DNA from: Cutibacterium avidum ATCC 25577
GTDB taxonomy: Bacteria > Actinomycetota > Actinomycetes > Propionibacteriales > Propionibacteriaceae
Reading direction: 5' to 3'
NCBI RefSeq assembly: GCF_000227295.1
Contig: NZ_JH165054.1
Span: forward strand, 460,628-524,627
DNA length: 64,000 nucleotides
Part shown: piece after piece, positions 44,387-53,817 of the stretch
How positions within the stretch are numbered: the first letter of the stretch is position 1
How the letters are laid out: each line of letters begins with the position of its first letter
Made by a program: the position numbers and the translations under genes
The notes under the pieces: generated by a model
Database searches by the model: none
Told to the model about the DNA's origin: nothing
What the model saw: only the letters and a program-made list of their open reading frames with translations

Positions 44387-44929
44387 TCACTTACCTGCCT
44401 TTCCAACCTTGCGACGGACGTTCTCGCCCTCGTAACGCACACCCTTGCCCTTGTAGGGCTCCGGCTTGCGAATCTTGCGGATGTTGGCCGCGGTCTCGCC
44501 GACGACCTGCTTGTCGATGCCCTGGACCGAGAACTTGGTGGGGTTCTCGACGGCGAAGGTGATTCCCTCCGGGGCGTCGACGATCACCGGGTGCGAGAAG
44601 CCGAGGTTGAACTCGAGCTGCTTGGGACCCTTGGACATCACGCGGTAACCCACGCCCTGGATCTCCAACTTCTTCTCGTAGCCCTCGGTCACACCGATGA
44701 CCATGTTGTTGATGAGAGTACGGGTGAGGCCGTGCAGCGAGCGGTTCTCACGCTCGTCGTCCGGACGCTCAACGAGGATCTCTCCCTCATCATTCTTGCT
44801 CACGGTGATGGGCTCGCGAACGGTGAAGTTCAGGGTTCCCTTCGGACCCTTCACCTCCACGTCCTGCCCATCAAGCTTCACCTCGACACCGGACGGGACG
44901 GCGATGGGAAGCCTGCCAATGCGCGACAT
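44387..44929 (-). CDS. rplF: 50S ribosomal protein L6 (uL6)
   Basis: This 180-aa protein begins [17 protein letters not shown]. The repeated fold ends in [28 protein letters not shown], the conserved 23S-binding signature. It has normal length and lies 28 bases after rpsH. Confidence 0.98.
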   Translation of the reverse strand: MSRIGRLPIAVPSGVEVKLDGQDVEVKGPKGTLNFTVREPITVSKNDEGEILVERPDDERENRSLHGLTRTLINNMVIGVTEGYEKKLEIQGVGYRVMSKGPKQLEFNLGFSHPVIVDAPEGITFAVENPTKFSVQGIDKQVVGETAANIRKIRKPEPYKGKGVRYEGENVRRKVGKAGK

Positions 44930-44957
44930 TGATTACTCCTATCTGTCTCGTCGACGG

Positions 44958-45365
44958 TCACCACACGTAGGCGAGGACTTCCCCGCCCACGGACTTCTCG
45001 TGGGCCTGCTTGTCAGTGAGCAGCCCTTGAGAGGTGGAGATGATGGCAATGCCCAGGCCGCCGAGCACCTTCGGCAGGGCGGTGGACTTGGCGTAGACGC
45101 GAAGTCCGGGCTTGCTGATACGGCGAACGCCAGCGATGGAACGCTCACGGCTCTCGCCATACTTGAGGGTGAGGGTCAGGGTCTTGGCGACCTCGCCCTC
45201 CTTGGGTTCGTTGACCTTGTAGTCGGCGATGTAGCCCTCCGACTTGAGGATCTCGGCGATTCCGGCCTTGATCTTCGAGTGAGGCATCGACGTCTGGTCG
45301 TGGTACGCCTGGTTGGCGTTACGCAGACGAGTCAGCATGTCTGCGATCGGGTCAGTCATGGTCAT
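44958..45365 (-). CDS. rpsH: 30S ribosomal protein S8 (uS8)
   Basis: This 135-aa protein begins [22 protein letters not shown], the form seen in Actinobacteria, which favours the first of two in-frame ATGs. The C-terminal core is [12 protein letters not shown] with GGEVLAYVW. It has an AAAGAGG ribosome-binding site. It is separated from rpsZ by 165 bases. Confidence 0.98.
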   Translation of the reverse strand: MTMTDPIADMLTRLRNANQAYHDQTSMPHSKIKAGIAEILKSEGYIADYKVNEPKEGEVAKTLTLTLKYGESRERSIAGVRRISKPGLRVYAKSTALPKVLGGLGIAIISTSQGLLTDKQAHEKSVGGEVLAYVW

Positions 45366-45530
45366 GGCTGGTTTGGCCTCTTTCTCACAACGGTTTCCCT
45401 GCTGCCGTCCTCCCCTGGGGCGTCCGGCTCGGGGACCTTCTGTGTTGTTCAGGTGTTTGTGGGGCGGGTTACCAACCCGCCGGGGCCTGGTAGGGCCCGT
45501 GGATCTGCATCCTTGACGGACGCGCGCTGG

Positions 45531-45716
45531 TCACCAGGAGGACTTGGTGACACCCGGGAGCTGACCGGCGTGGGCCATCTCGCGCAGGCAGATTCGGCAC
45601 AGGCCGAACTTGCGGTACACCGAGTGCGGACGACCGCAGCGCTGGCAACGGGTGTAAGCACGGACACCGAACTTGGGCTTGCGGGCCGCCTTGACCTTCA
45701 GAGCTGTCTTGGCCAT
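45531..45716 (-). CDS. rpsZ: 30S ribosomal protein S14, zinc-binding type (uS14)
   Basis: This 61-aa protein begins [23 protein letters not shown]. The zinc ligands are CQRC and CRIC, so this is the short zinc-dependent form. Many Actinobacteria also carry a longer zinc-free copy elsewhere for zinc starvation. It lies 7 bases after the rplE stop. Confidence 0.97.
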
Positions 45717-45723
45717 CAGATCC

Positions 45724-46356
45724 TCACTTCTTTTTCTTCTTGGCGTAGTAGGCGGGACCGCGCTTGGTCTTCGCCTTCTTCGGGTCATCCTTCGCCTTGA
45801 ACGGGAATCCCAGGTGCTTGAGCAGGGCCTTGCCCTCCTCGTTCGTCTGCGCGGTGGTCACGAAGGTGATGTCCATGCCACGGACGCGGTCGATCTTGTC
45901 CTGGTCGATCTCGAGGAACATGACCTGCTCGGACAGGCCGAACGTGTAGTTGCCCTTGCCGTCGAACTGGTTCGCGTTGAGCCCGCGGAAGTCACGGATA
46001 CGGGGCAGGGCCAGGGTCAGCAGGCGGTCAGCGAACTCCCACATGCGGTCACCACGAAGGGTGACGTGGCAACCGATGGGCTGTCCCTCACGCAGCTTGA
46101 ACTGAGCGATGGACTTGCGGGCCTTGGTGACCTGCGGCTTCTGGCCGGTGATAGCGGTGATGTCGCGAACGGCACCGTCCATGACCTTGGAGTCGTGAGC
46201 GGCGTCACCAACACCCATGTTCACCACGATCTTCTCGAGACCGGGGATGAGCATCGGGTTCTTGTAGTCGAACTCCTCCTGCATGGCAGGACGGATCTGC
46301 TCGCGGTACTGCTTCTTCAGACGAGGCATCTCGTGCGCGAAGGTGTCGGTGCTCAC
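45724..46356 (-). CDS. rplE: 50S ribosomal protein L5 (uL5)
   Basis: This 210-aa 5S rRNA and P-site tRNA-contacting protein has [42 protein letters not shown], and [18 protein letters not shown] near the C-terminus. A basic tail [16 protein letters not shown] extends it past the usual end. The GTG start overlaps the rplX TGA (GTGA). Confidence 0.98.
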   Translation of the reverse strand: MSTDTFAHEMPRLKKQYREQIRPAMQEEFDYKNPMLIPGLEKIVVNMGVGDAAHDSKVMDGAVRDITAITGQKPQVTKARKSIAQFKLREGQPIGCHVTLRGDRMWEFADRLLTLALPRIRDFRGLNANQFDGKGNYTFGLSEQVMFLEIDQDKIDRVRGMDITFVTTAQTNEEGKALLKHLGFPFKAKDDPKKAKTKRGPAYYAKKKKK

Positions 46357-46721
46357 TTGGCCTCCTCCTTCTTGAGGTAGCGGACGCTGCGCTGAGCGGC
46401 GTACTCGGAGCCGTCAGGACGACGCTTGGTGACGTCCTCACGACGGTAGCCGACACGGGTCACGACGTCCTTGCCGTCGATCTTCGTCACGAGCTGGACG
46501 TTCGAGACGTGGATCGGGGCCTCGGACTGGATGATTCCGCCCTTGGTGGTGCCGCCCTGCGGGGTGGGCATGTCACGACGATGGTGCTTACGAATGTTCA
46601 CACCCTCGACGACGACGCGCTCACGGGCCGGGTCCACCGAGAGAACCTCACCGATGGTGCCCTTGTCGTTTCCGGCGATGACCTTGACACGGTCACCCTT
46701 CTTGATGTTGAGGGACTTCAC
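46353..46721 (-). CDS. rplX: 50S ribosomal protein L24 (uL24)
   Basis: This 122-aa KOW-domain protein begins [25 protein letters not shown] and has [17 protein letters not shown]. It starts the assembly of the 50S subunit. The GTG start immediately follows the rplN stop with no gap. Confidence 0.97.
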   Translation of the reverse strand: MKSLNIKKGDRVKVIAGNDKGTIGEVLSVDPARERVVVEGVNIRKHHRRDMPTPQGGTTKGGIIQSEAPIHVSNVQLVTKIDGKDVVTRVGYRREDVTKRRPDGSEYAAQRSVRYLKKEEAK

Positions 46722-47090
46722 TCAGATCACCTCCGGGGCGAGCGAGACGATGCGCATGAACTTCTTCTCGCGCAGCTCGCGGGCGATGGGGCCGAAAATA
46801 CGGGTGCCACGAGGCTCCCCGTCGTTCTTGAGAAGCACGGCGGCGTTCTCGTCGAACTTGATGTAGGACCCGTCGGGACGGCGGTGCGACTTCACGGTGC
46901 GAACGACGACGGCCTTGACGACCTCGCCCTTCTTCACGTTTCCGCCGGGGATGGCGTCCTTGACGGTGCACACGATGGTGTCACCGAGGTAGGCGTAGCG
47001 ACGCTTCGATCCACCGAGAACACGGATGCAAAGGAGCTCCTTCGCACCAGTGTTGTCGGCGACCTTGAGTCGCGTCTCCTGCTGGATCAT
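46722..47090 (-). CDS. rplN: 50S ribosomal protein L14 (uL14)
   Basis: This 122-aa protein has the canonical start [22 protein letters not shown] and ends [22 protein letters not shown]. The ATG is at 47090; an open frame of 106 more codons upstream is not ribosomal. It is the first gene of the spc block and stands 619 bases downstream of rpsQ, so it needs its own promoter. Confidence 0.98.
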   Translation of the reverse strand: MIQQETRLKVADNTGAKELLCIRVLGGSKRRYAYLGDTIVCTVKDAIPGGNVKKGEVVKAVVVRTVKSHRRPDGSYIKFDENAAVLLKNDGEPRGTRIFGPIARELREKKFMRIVSLAPEVI

Positions 47091-47561
47091 GTCTTCTCCT
47101 TTGTCCCACTGGTTCCCTCCCGGGCCTGGTAGGACTGTTGAACACGAACCCCCTGGATTTTGCCAGGGGGCAACCCGTACCTCAGGGGGTACGCGGTTGT
47201 CGTCCGCGAGAGGTCCCGCCACCCTCGGGCGGCGCACGATGGCCTCCGTCTCCGTGGAGTCGGAGGCTCCGTACTGTGCTTGAAGGTGGGCACAGTCGCA
47301 AGACAACTTGAGCAGTCTAACTCTCTTCGGCCGGGATAGCGAATTGGCGGTGGTCTGGTGTAGTGGCGGCGTCTGAGTTCTTCCCAGCCGGATCACGGTC
47401 GGGCCCAACCCGTCACCCGGGAACCATCACAGGGGACGACTGTTGGAAAATGGCGCAGGTGGGGCGGCACAACTGACACAGCTGGCTCAGGGGCTCACGA
47501 CGAGGCAAACCACACCAGTCAAGTGGCCCGCACTCGTACCCCGACCACCACTCCTCCCCCT

Positions 47562-47650
47562 CTCTCCCCCACGCGCGCGCAACAAGGCGCCATGCTGAAT
47601 CTCGACAAGCGCGGCCCGGATACTCTCCCCCACGCGCGCGCAACAAGGCG
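47562..47650. repeat. Two copies of a 28-bp direct repeat
   Basis: CTCTCCCCCACGCGCGCGC followed by AACAAGGCG occurs at 47562-47589 and again, identical, at 47623-47650 (period 61). The second copy's last bases form the start of the rpsQ terminator stem. Confidence 0.8.
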
Positions 47651-47676
47651 ACCCACCCTCTCGGATGGGTCGCCTT
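47645..47676 (-). terminator. Terminator after rpsQ (end of S10 block)
   Basis: AAGGCGACCCA (47645-47655) and TGGGTCGCCTT (47666-47676) form an 11-bp stem with a 10-base loop, 33 bases after the stop. On the minus strand GTTG follows, so the T content is low. Confidence 0.6.
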
Positions 47677-47709
47677 GCAGCAAAACCTGGTGATCAGCTC
47701 ACCAGTGGG

Positions 47710-47982
47710 TCACTTGGCCTTCTCGACGATCTCGAGCAGACGCCAGCGCTTGGTGGCGGACAGCGGACGGGTCTCCATGATCCGCACGCGGTCTCCCATG
47801 CCGGCTTCGTTCTTCTCGTCGTGAGCCTTGAGGCGCACAGACTTGGTCATGACCTTGCCGTACAGCGGGTGCTTGACACGGTCCTCGACCAGGACGGTGA
47901 TCGTCTTGTCCATCTTGTCGGACACGACCAGTCCCTCACGGACCTTGCGGCGGGTCGTCCGCTCAGCGGTGTTCTCGCTCAT
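47710..47982 (-). CDS. rpsQ: 30S ribosomal protein S17 (uS17)
   Basis: This 90-aa protein has [35 protein letters not shown] and the C-terminal [17 protein letters not shown]. It is the last gene of the S10 block, two bases after rpmC. Confidence 0.98.
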   Translation of the reverse strand: MSENTAERTTRRKVREGLVVSDKMDKTITVLVEDRVKHPLYGKVMTKSVRLKAHDEKNEAGMGDRVRIMETRPLSATKRWRLLEIVEKAK

Positions 47983-47984
47983 GC

Positions 47985-48233
47985 TCAGGCCTCCTTATCG
48001 TTCTCGGGATTGGCAGCGTCGGGATCATCGACGATGTTGAGGTTGCGCTCCTGGAGCACGGTGTAGACGCGAGCGATGTCCTTGCGGACCTCACGCAGGC
48101 GAGCCGTGTTCTCGAGCTGGCCGGTCGCCGACTGGAAACGCAGCCCGAACAGCTCCTCCTTGAGTTCGCGAACCTTGTTGCGCAACTCTTCACCGGAAAG
48201 CTGGCGCAGCTCAGCAGCAGAAAGCTTGGGCAT
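47985..48233 (-). CDS. rpmC: 50S ribosomal protein L29 (uL29)
   Basis: This 82-aa protein has [31 protein letters not shown] and the helix pair [22 protein letters not shown], with a short acidic tail. The ATG overlaps the rplP TGA by one base (TGATG). Confidence 0.97.
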   Translation of the reverse strand: MPKLSAAELRQLSGEELRNKVRELKEELFGLRFQSATGQLENTARLREVRKDIARVYTVLQERNLNIVDDPDAANPENDKEA

Positions 48234-48652
48234 CAGTTGTCACCGCCTTCACGGGAGATGAAACGAGCCTTCATCGGCAGCTTGTGGATGGCCAGACGCA
48301 TGGCCTCGCGGGCCACGTCCTCCGGCACACCCGACAGCTCGAAGAGAACTCGTCCGGGCTTGATGTTGGCGATCCACCACTCAGGCGTGCCCTTACCGGA
48401 ACCCATACGGGACTCGGCGGGGTGTTTGGTCATCGGGCGGTCCGGGTAGACATTGATCCACACCTTTCCACCACGCTTGATGTAGCGGGTCATGGCGATA
48501 CGAGCGGCCTCGATCTGACGGTTGGTCAGGTACCCACCCTCGGTGGCCTGGATGCCGTAGTCACCAAAGGCCAGCTGGGTGCCGCCCTTGGCAGCGCCAG
48601 TCCGCTTGGGATGGTGCTGCTTGCGGTACTTCACTCGACGAGGAATCAACAT
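48233..48652 (-). CDS. rplP: 50S ribosomal protein L16 (uL16)
   Basis: This 139-aa protein begins [15 protein letters not shown] and has the RMGSGKG loop near the A site, then [16 protein letters not shown]. The ATG at 48652 has its ribosome-binding site inside rpsC and follows its stop by one base. An upstream open frame lies within rpsC. Confidence 0.98.
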
Positions 48653-48653
48653 G

Positions 48654-49466
48654 TCAGGCTCCTGCGTTCTCGGTCTGCGGGGCCGGGGTCTCGGCGGACT
48701 GCTGCTTGGCGGCCTCGGCGCGACGACGTCCACCGCGACGGTCGGGACGATCGCCCCGGCCACGGCGGTTGCCACCGCGTCCACCGCGACCGCCCTGGGC
48801 GGCCTGGCGAGCAGCCTTCTGGGCAGCGCGCTCGGCACGGGTGCCGGTGACGTCGCCCTTGTAGATCCACACCTTGACACCGATGCGGCCGAAGGTGGTG
48901 CGGGCCTCGAAGAAGCCATAGTCGATGTCAGCGCGCAGGGTGTGCAGCGGCACACGGCCTTCGCGGTAACCCTCGGAACGGCTCATCTCGGCACCGCCCA
49001 GACGACCGGAGCACTTGATACGGATACCAAGCGCGCCTGCGTTCATGGCGGACTGCTGAGCCTTGCGCATGGCGCGACGGAAGGCGACACGAGCCGCGAG
49101 CTGCTCGGCGATTCCCTGGGCGACCAGCTGGGCATCGGTCTCGGGGTTCTTGACCTCGAGGATGTTCAGCTGAATCTGCTTGCCGGTGAGCTTCTCCAGC
49201 TCACCGCGCACGCGCTCGGCCTCGGCGCCATTGCGCCCGATGACGATGCCCGGGCGGGCGGCGTAGAGGAAGATGGTCACGCGCTCGGAGCGACGCTCGA
49301 TCTCGATGGACGAAATACCGGCGCGCTCCAGGTTCTTGTGGAGCCACTCCCGGATCTTGACGTCCTCACCCACGAGCTCGGCGTACTGCTTCTCGGCGTA
49401 CCAGCGGGTCTTGTGATCGGTCGTCACACCGAGACGGAAACCATGGGGGTTGATTTTCTGGCCCAT
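48654..49466 (-). CDS. rpsC: 30S ribosomal protein S3 (uS3) with Arg/Gly-rich tail
   Basis: This 270-aa protein begins [22 protein letters not shown]. The KH domain is at [20 protein letters not shown] (71-90), and the C-terminal domain ends near residue 208. Residues about 210-270 are an extension with an RGG-like stretch ([20 protein letters not shown]) and an Ala/Glu end. Tails like this are seen in Actinobacteria. Confidence 0.98.
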   Translation of the reverse strand: MGQKINPHGFRLGVTTDHKTRWYAEKQYAELVGEDVKIREWLHKNLERAGISSIEIERRSERVTIFLYAARPGIVIGRNGAEAERVRGELEKLTGKQIQLNILEVKNPETDAQLVAQGIAEQLAARVAFRRAMRKAQQSAMNAGALGIRIKCSGRLGGAEMSRSEGYREGRVPLHTLRADIDYGFFEARTTFGRIGVKVWIYKGDVTGTRAERAAQKAARQAAQGGRGGRGGNRRGRGDRPDRRGGRRRAEAAKQQSAETPAPQTENAGA

Positions 49467-49467
49467 G

Positions 49468-49929
49468 TCAGGCTCCCTTCTCGGTCTCGGACTTGGCTGC
49501 AGCCGCCGGGCGACCCTTCTTGGCCTTCTTGGGGGCCGGACGGGCGTCCTTGGGCTCGACAACCACGGTGATGTGGGCGGAGCGCTTCAGGATTCGGCTG
49601 GCGGATCCCTTGGCGCGGGGACGGATGCGGCGCATGGTGACGCCCTCGTCGACGAAGGCCTGCGAGATGTACAGGTCTTCGGCGCGCAGACCCTCGGTCT
49701 GCTCGGCGTTGGCCATGGCCGAGGCGACGACCTTGCGAACCGGCTCAGCCGCGGCCTGCGGCTGGAACTTCAGCATGGCCACCGCGTCAGCGGCGTCCAT
49801 CCCGCGAACCAGGTCGACGACGCGACGACACTTGCTGGCGCTCATCCGGACGTGACGCGCGATGGCGTACGAGCCGGGGCGATCGCCGAGCAGGGCGGCG
49901 CGACGGCTGGGCCTCTCAGTGTTGCTCAT
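49468..49929 (-). CDS. rplV: 50S ribosomal protein L22 (uL22)
   Basis: This 153-aa protein has [20 protein letters not shown] and the exit-tunnel hairpin around [24 protein letters not shown] Lys/Ala-rich tail of about 25 residues follows. It begins 17 bases after rpsS. Confidence 0.98.
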   Translation of the reverse strand: MSNTERPSRRAALLGDRPGSYAIARHVRMSASKCRRVVDLVRGMDAADAVAMLKFQPQAAAEPVRKVVASAMANAEQTEGLRAEDLYISQAFVDEGVTMRRIRPRAKGSASRILKRSAHITVVVEPKDARPAPKKAKKGRPAAAAKSETEKGA

Positions 49930-49946
49930 GAATCAGATCCCTCTCG

Positions 49947-50228
49947 TCAGCGCCTGCGCGCCTTCTTGTCGTCCTTCACGTGACCCTTGAAGGTTCTGGT
50001 CGGGGCGAACTCTCCGAACTTGTGCCCGACCATCGACTCGGTCACGAAAACCGGGACGTGCTTGCGACCGTCGTGCACGCCGATGGTGTGCCCGATCATG
50101 TCGGGGGTAACCATCGATCGACGCGACCAGGTCTTGATGACGTTGTGCGTGCCCGCCTCGTTCTGGGCAGTGACCTTCTTGGCCAGATGCTCGTCGACGA
50201 AGGGGCCCTTCTTCAGACTGCGTGGCAT
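49947..50228 (-). CDS. rpsS: 30S ribosomal protein S19 (uS19)
   Basis: This 93-aa protein begins [18 protein letters not shown] and has [24 protein letters not shown] and [15 protein letters not shown]. It follows rplB by 15 bases. Confidence 0.98.
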   Translation of the reverse strand: MPRSLKKGPFVDEHLAKKVTAQNEAGTHNVIKTWSRRSMVTPDMIGHTIGVHDGRKHVPVFVTESMVGHKFGEFAPTRTFKGHVKDDKKARRR

Positions 50229-50243
50229 GTCTCAGACTCCCAA

Positions 50244-51080
50244 TCAGCGCTTCTTGCCGGACTTGCGGCGACGCACGATGAGACGGCTGCTCGCCTTGTT
50301 CTTGTTACGGGTACGACCCTCGGGCTTGCCCCAGGGGCTCACCGGGTGACGACCACCAGAGGTACGACCCTCGCCACCACCATGCGGGTGGTCGATCGGG
50401 TTCATGACCACACCACGGACGGTCGGGCGGATGCCCTTCCAGCGGTTACGGCCGGCCTTGCCCCAGTTGATGTTGGTCTGCTCGGCGTTGCCGACCTCGC
50501 CGATGGTGGCGCGGCAACGGATGTCCACCATGCGCATCTCACCAGAGGGGAGGCGCAGGGTGGCGTACTTGCCTTCGCGGGCGACCAGCTGCACCGACGC
50601 GCCGGCGGAGCGACCCATCTTGGCGCTACCACCCGGACGCAGCTCCACGGCGTGAACCGTGGTACCGACCGGGATGTTGCGCAGCGGCAGGTTGTTGCCC
50701 GGCTTGATGTCGGCCTCGGGGCCGGACACCACGACGGTTCCCTGGCTGACGCCATCGGGGGCGATGATGTAACGCTTCTCACCGTCGGCGTAATGGAGCA
50801 GGGCAATGCGAGCAGTGCGGTTCGGGTCGTACTCGATGTGAGCGACCTTGGCCGGCACGCCGTCCTTGTCGTAACGCTTGAAGTCGATGATGCGGTAGGC
50901 CTGCTTGTGTCCACCGCCGATGTGGCGGGTGGTGATGCGGCCAGTGTTGTTGCGTCCACCGGTCTTGGGCTTGGCAACGAGCAGGGACTTCTCAGGGGTC
51001 GAGCGGGTGAGCTCGACGAAGTCCGACACGCTCGAGCCGCGACGGCCCGGAGTGGTGGGCTTGTGCTTGCGGATACCCAT
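50244..51080 (-). CDS. rplB: 50S ribosomal protein L2 (uL2)
   Basis: This 278-aa protein has the C-terminal [28 protein letters not shown], containing the universally conserved His near the peptidyl-transferase centre. The N-terminus is [16 protein letters not shown]. It has normal length and follows rplW by 26 bases. Confidence 0.98.
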   Translation of the reverse strand: MGIRKHKPTTPGRRGSSVSDFVELTRSTPEKSLLVAKPKTGGRNNTGRITTRHIGGGHKQAYRIIDFKRYDKDGVPAKVAHIEYDPNRTARIALLHYADGEKRYIIAPDGVSQGTVVVSGPEADIKPGNNLPLRNIPVGTTVHAVELRPGGSAKMGRSAGASVQLVAREGKYATLRLPSGEMRMVDIRCRATIGEVGNAEQTNINWGKAGRNRWKGIRPTVRGVVMNPIDHPHGGGEGRTSGGRHPVSPWGKPEGRTRNKNKASSRLIVRRRKSGKKR

Positions 51081-51106
51081 TGGTACTTCGTTCCTTCTCT
51101 CGCGGC

Positions 51107-51415
51107 TCAGGCGACCGGGCCGGTGAAGATGTCGATGCGATCACCCTCGGCGACGGTCACGATGGCGCGCTTGGTGTCGGGACGCTTGCCCATGCCGAAG
51201 CGGGTACGGCGTGCCTTGCCCTTGCGGTTCATCGTGTTAACCGAGGTGACCTTCACACCGAAGATCTGCTCGATCGCGATCTTGATCTCGGTCTTGTTGG
51301 CAGTCGGCTTGACCAGGAACGTGTAGGTGTTCTGGTCGAGCAGGCTGTAACTCTTCTCGGAGACGACCGGGGCGAGGATGATGTCCCGGGGATCTCGGAT
51401 CTTCAGCTCGCTCAC
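51107..51415 (-). CDS. rplW: 50S ribosomal protein L23 (uL23)
   Basis: This 102-aa protein sits at the tunnel exit, where trigger factor and SRP dock. It has [25 protein letters not shown] and [20 protein letters not shown]. The GTG start overlaps the rplD TGA (GTGA). Confidence 0.98.
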   Translation of the reverse strand: MSELKIRDPRDIILAPVVSEKSYSLLDQNTYTFLVKPTANKTEIKIAIEQIFGVKVTSVNTMNRKGKARRTRFGMGKRPDTKRAIVTVAEGDRIDIFTGPVA

Positions 51416-52317
51416 TTGGCGTCCTCCTTGTCGGAGTCAGACTTGACGGCGTTGACGAAGCCAGCGGCCTCAGCAGCCTCGGCGGAACGGAACCACACCT
51501 CAGCGATGGTGCGTCCGTACCAGGGCGACGTCGGGGCGTGGAACTTCTTGGAGTCCTCATTGCCCTTGATGTCGAATCCGGCCGGCGGGTTGTCTCCGCG
51601 GAAGGAGTCCTCACCGTAGGGATGCTGGTCCGCAACATTGGTCTCCGGGACCTCTGGCTCAGCGGCCAGGGCCTGGGTGCTGGCGCTGCGAGCACCGACG
51701 AAGGCGTCAAGTCCGGCCTGGCTGAACACGATGGTCCGCGCGTTGACGACGTCGTAGGTGTTGAGCTGATCGGCGGCCAGGACGTGGACCCCGTTGAGGT
51801 TGCGCACGGACAGCCAGGCGACCTCCTCGCTGCGATCCAAGACGACGAGCACCTTGCGGAGCTCGGCGAGACCGGAGAGGACGGCCTTGGCCTGCTTGGT
51901 CGAGGGCTTGTCACCGTCAACCAGGGAGGTCACGACGAAGATGCGATTGTCGCGAGCCATGTCGGACAGAGCGCCACGCAGAGCAGCAGCCACCATCTTC
52001 TTGGGGGTGCGCTGAGCGTAGGAGCGCGGCTGCGGACCGTGAACGGTGCCGCCACCGACCCACTGTGGTGCACGGGTCGAACCCTGACGGGCACGACCGG
52101 TGCCCTTCTGGCGCCACGGCTTCTTGCCACCACCGGAGACCAGGCCACGAGTCTTCGTGGCGTGGGTGCCCTGACGAGCAGCCGCGAGCTGGGCGATGAC
52201 GACCTGATGGATCAGCGGAATGTTGGTGTTCGCGTCGAAGACGTCACCGGGAAGCTCAGCCGATCCGGCCTTCTTGCCCTTGACGTCAAGGACGTCGATG
52301 GTCTTGGTCTCATTCAT
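51412..52317 (-). CDS. rplD: 50S ribosomal protein L4 (uL4) with C-terminal extra domain
   Basis: This 301-aa protein is about 90 residues longer than a usual bacterial uL4. Residues 1-208 are normal, with the tunnel loop [22 protein letters not shown] at 57-78. After a linker, residues 249-290 form a compact module with [14 protein letters not shown] and [15 protein letters not shown], then AAGF. This resembles the actinobacterial 'sunset' module (GN-S-x-H-P-S-Y-T-AEVWF-AGF). The ATG overlaps the rplC TGA (ATGA). The ribosomal assignment is certain; the name of the extra module rests on motif memory. Confidence 0.96.
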   Translation of the reverse strand: MNETKTIDVLDVKGKKAGSAELPGDVFDANTNIPLIHQVVIAQLAAARQGTHATKTRGLVSGGGKKPWRQKGTGRARQGSTRAPQWVGGGTVHGPQPRSYAQRTPKKMVAAALRGALSDMARDNRIFVVTSLVDGDKPSTKQAKAVLSGLAELRKVLVVLDRSEEVAWLSVRNLNGVHVLAADQLNTYDVVNARTIVFSQAGLDAFVGARSASTQALAAEPEVPETNVADQHPYGEDSFRGDNPPAGFDIKGNEDSKKFHAPTSPWYGRTIAEVWFRSAEAAEAAGFVNAVKSDSDKEDAK

Positions 52318-52985
52318 GCGGCATCCCCATTCTTGGCGGCCTTCTTGGCGGCGCTGCGGACGACGAGCAGGGACCCCTTCGGGCCGGGAACGGCGCCACG
52401 GACCAGCATGATCCCACGCTCGGCGTCGACGGAGTGAACCTGCAGGTTCTGGACAGTCACACGCTCGGCACCCATGCGGCCAGCCATGCGGAGGCCCTTG
52501 ATGACCTTGCCTGGCGTCGAGCAGCCGCCGATGGAGCCCGGCGAGCGGTGCTTGCGGTGCACACCGTGGGTGGCACGCAGGCCGCCGAAGCCGTGACGCT
52601 TCATGACGCCAGCGGTGCCCTTGCCCTTGCTGGTGCCGGTGACGTCGACGAAATCGGACTCGGAGAACACGTCAGCGGTGATCTCCTGGCCCAGGGTGTA
52701 CTCAGAGGCATCGGCGGTACGCAACTCGACGAGGTGACGTCGAGGGGTCACGCCGGCCTTCTCGAAGTGGCCGGCCTCCGGCTTGGTGACCTTCTTGGCC
52801 TTGACGGCTCCGATGCCAAGCTGGACGGCGGAGTAGCCATCGGTCTCGGGGGTGCGCACCTGGGTGACGACACACGGCCCGGCCTGGATGACGGTCACAG
52901 GAACGAGCTTGTTGTGCTCGTCCCACAGCTGGGTCATGCCGAGCTTGGTGCCCAGCACGCCCTTGACAGTGCGTTCATTGGTCAT
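52314..52985 (-). CDS. rplC: 50S ribosomal protein L3 (uL3)
   Basis: This 223-aa protein begins [22 protein letters not shown] and has the conserved loop [25 protein letters not shown] near the peptidyl-transferase centre. I prefer the ATG at 52985. A GTG five codons earlier overlaps the rpsJ stop, but homologs start at MTNER. Confidence 0.97.
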   Translation of the reverse strand: MTNERTVKGVLGTKLGMTQLWDEHNKLVPVTVIQAGPCVVTQVRTPETDGYSAVQLGIGAVKAKKVTKPEAGHFEKAGVTPRRHLVELRTADASEYTLGQEITADVFSESDFVDVTGTSKGKGTAGVMKRHGFGGLRATHGVHRKHRSPGSIGGCSTPGKVIKGLRMAGRMGAERVTVQNLQVHSVDAERGIMLVRGAVPGPKGSLLVVRSAAKKAAKNGDAA

Positions 52986-52996
52986 GGTGCTCAACC

Positions 52997-53308
52997 TCAC
53001 GGAAGCTTGATCTCGATGTCGACACCGGCCGGCAGATCGAGACGCATAAGCGAATCGACCGTCTTCGGGGTCGGCTCGAGAATGTCGATGAGCCGCTTGT
53101 GGGTGCGCATCTCAAAGTGCTCGCGGCTGTCCTTGTACTTGTGGGGCGAACGGATCACACAGAAAACGTTCTTCTCGGTCGGCAGCGGCACCGGGCCGGC
53201 GACCTTGGCACCCGTGCGGGTCACCGTGTCGACGATCTTGCGCGCCGACGAGTCGATGACCTCGTGGTCGTAGGCCCGCAGCCTGATGCGGATCTTTTGT
53301 CCCGCCAC
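52997..53308 (-). CDS. rpsJ: 30S ribosomal protein S10 (uS10)
   Basis: This 103-aa protein has [21 protein letters not shown], then [20 protein letters not shown] and [21 protein letters not shown]. The start is a GTG with AAGGA upstream. It is the first gene of the ribosomal superoperon. No tuf, fusA or rpsL/rpsG lies directly upstream in this window. Confidence 0.98.
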
Positions 53309-53703
53309 AGTTGTTCCTTCTACTCGTCTCTGCCGCGTCCAAGATTCCCTGACATGGGAGTCCGGTACGCCCAGAGGGTTCCGGCGTGAGGAGCGAACTC
53401 CTCATTGGTCCCAACCTGACGGTTTCCAACTGGTGTGAAAACCGGGAGGTCACATCACCCCTCCCCGACCCACGCGCTCGGGCGTGTCGCGCATCACAAG
53501 CCGCAGGACGCCCACCGCTCACCAGTCATCAAGGACCCCGTGAACACTGTGGATTTGTCTGCCGGCTTCCGATGCTGACCCGCTCCCGTGGGCCCGGCAG
53601 CGGACTCACCTTGGTGGTGACACCTCTGCCGTCGGGCTTCAGTGGCCGGGCTCGACCTCAAGGGTCAGGAGCGTGACGCACTGCAGCCCCGTTCGGAGCA
53701 ACT

Positions 53704-53732
53704 TGTACAGTCTGTCACCGATGAACCAGCAA
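53704..53732 (-). promoter_or_regulatory. Possible S10-operon promoter
   Basis: On the minus strand, TTGCTG (rc of 53727-53732) and TGTACA (rc of 53704-53709) are 17 bases apart. The -10 is not close to consensus, so this is tentative. Confidence 0.3.
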
Positions 53733-53771
53733 GGCAAATTGGAATGACGACCCTCTCCGGACCCCGGGAAT

Positions 53772-53784
53772 TGAATGGTGTTCA
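53772..53784. promoter_or_regulatory. BioQ-like operator in front of bioWF
   Basis: TGAATGGTGTTCA is a 13-bp dyad, TGAAT-N3-GTTCA, within the wider ATTGAA/TTCAAT inverted repeat (53770-53786). It differs by one base from the TGAAC-N3-GTTCA form known for the TetR-type biotin regulator BioQ in Actinobacteria. It lies 34 bases before the bioWF start. Confidence 0.5.
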
Positions 53785-53817
53785 ATATTGAGCGGTCGCC
53801 AACGCCGAGGAGTCATC

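Larger units (their letters stand above)
47091..47709. other. 619-base gap between rpsQ and rplN
   Basis: The gap holds the rpsQ terminator (47645-47676), a 28-bp direct repeat (47562-47589 and 47623-47650), and a possible minus-strand promoter near 47308-47340 (TTCGCT, 17 bases, TTAGAC) for rplN. S10 and spc genes normally run on without such a gap. I see no gene on either strand. Confidence 0.5.
53309..53817. other. 509-base gap between divergent rpsJ and bioWF
   Basis: The gap carries a possible S10-operon promoter at 53704-53732, which would give rpsJ a leader of about 390 bases, and a BioQ-like box at 53772-53784 near bioWF. The leader is GC-rich with several possible stems. I see no gene. 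Confidence 0.45.

Noticed and set aside
47562-47650. CRISPR-like array
   Set aside because: Only two repeat copies with one spacer-sized interval, no cas genes anywhere in the window, and the repeat overlaps a terminator.
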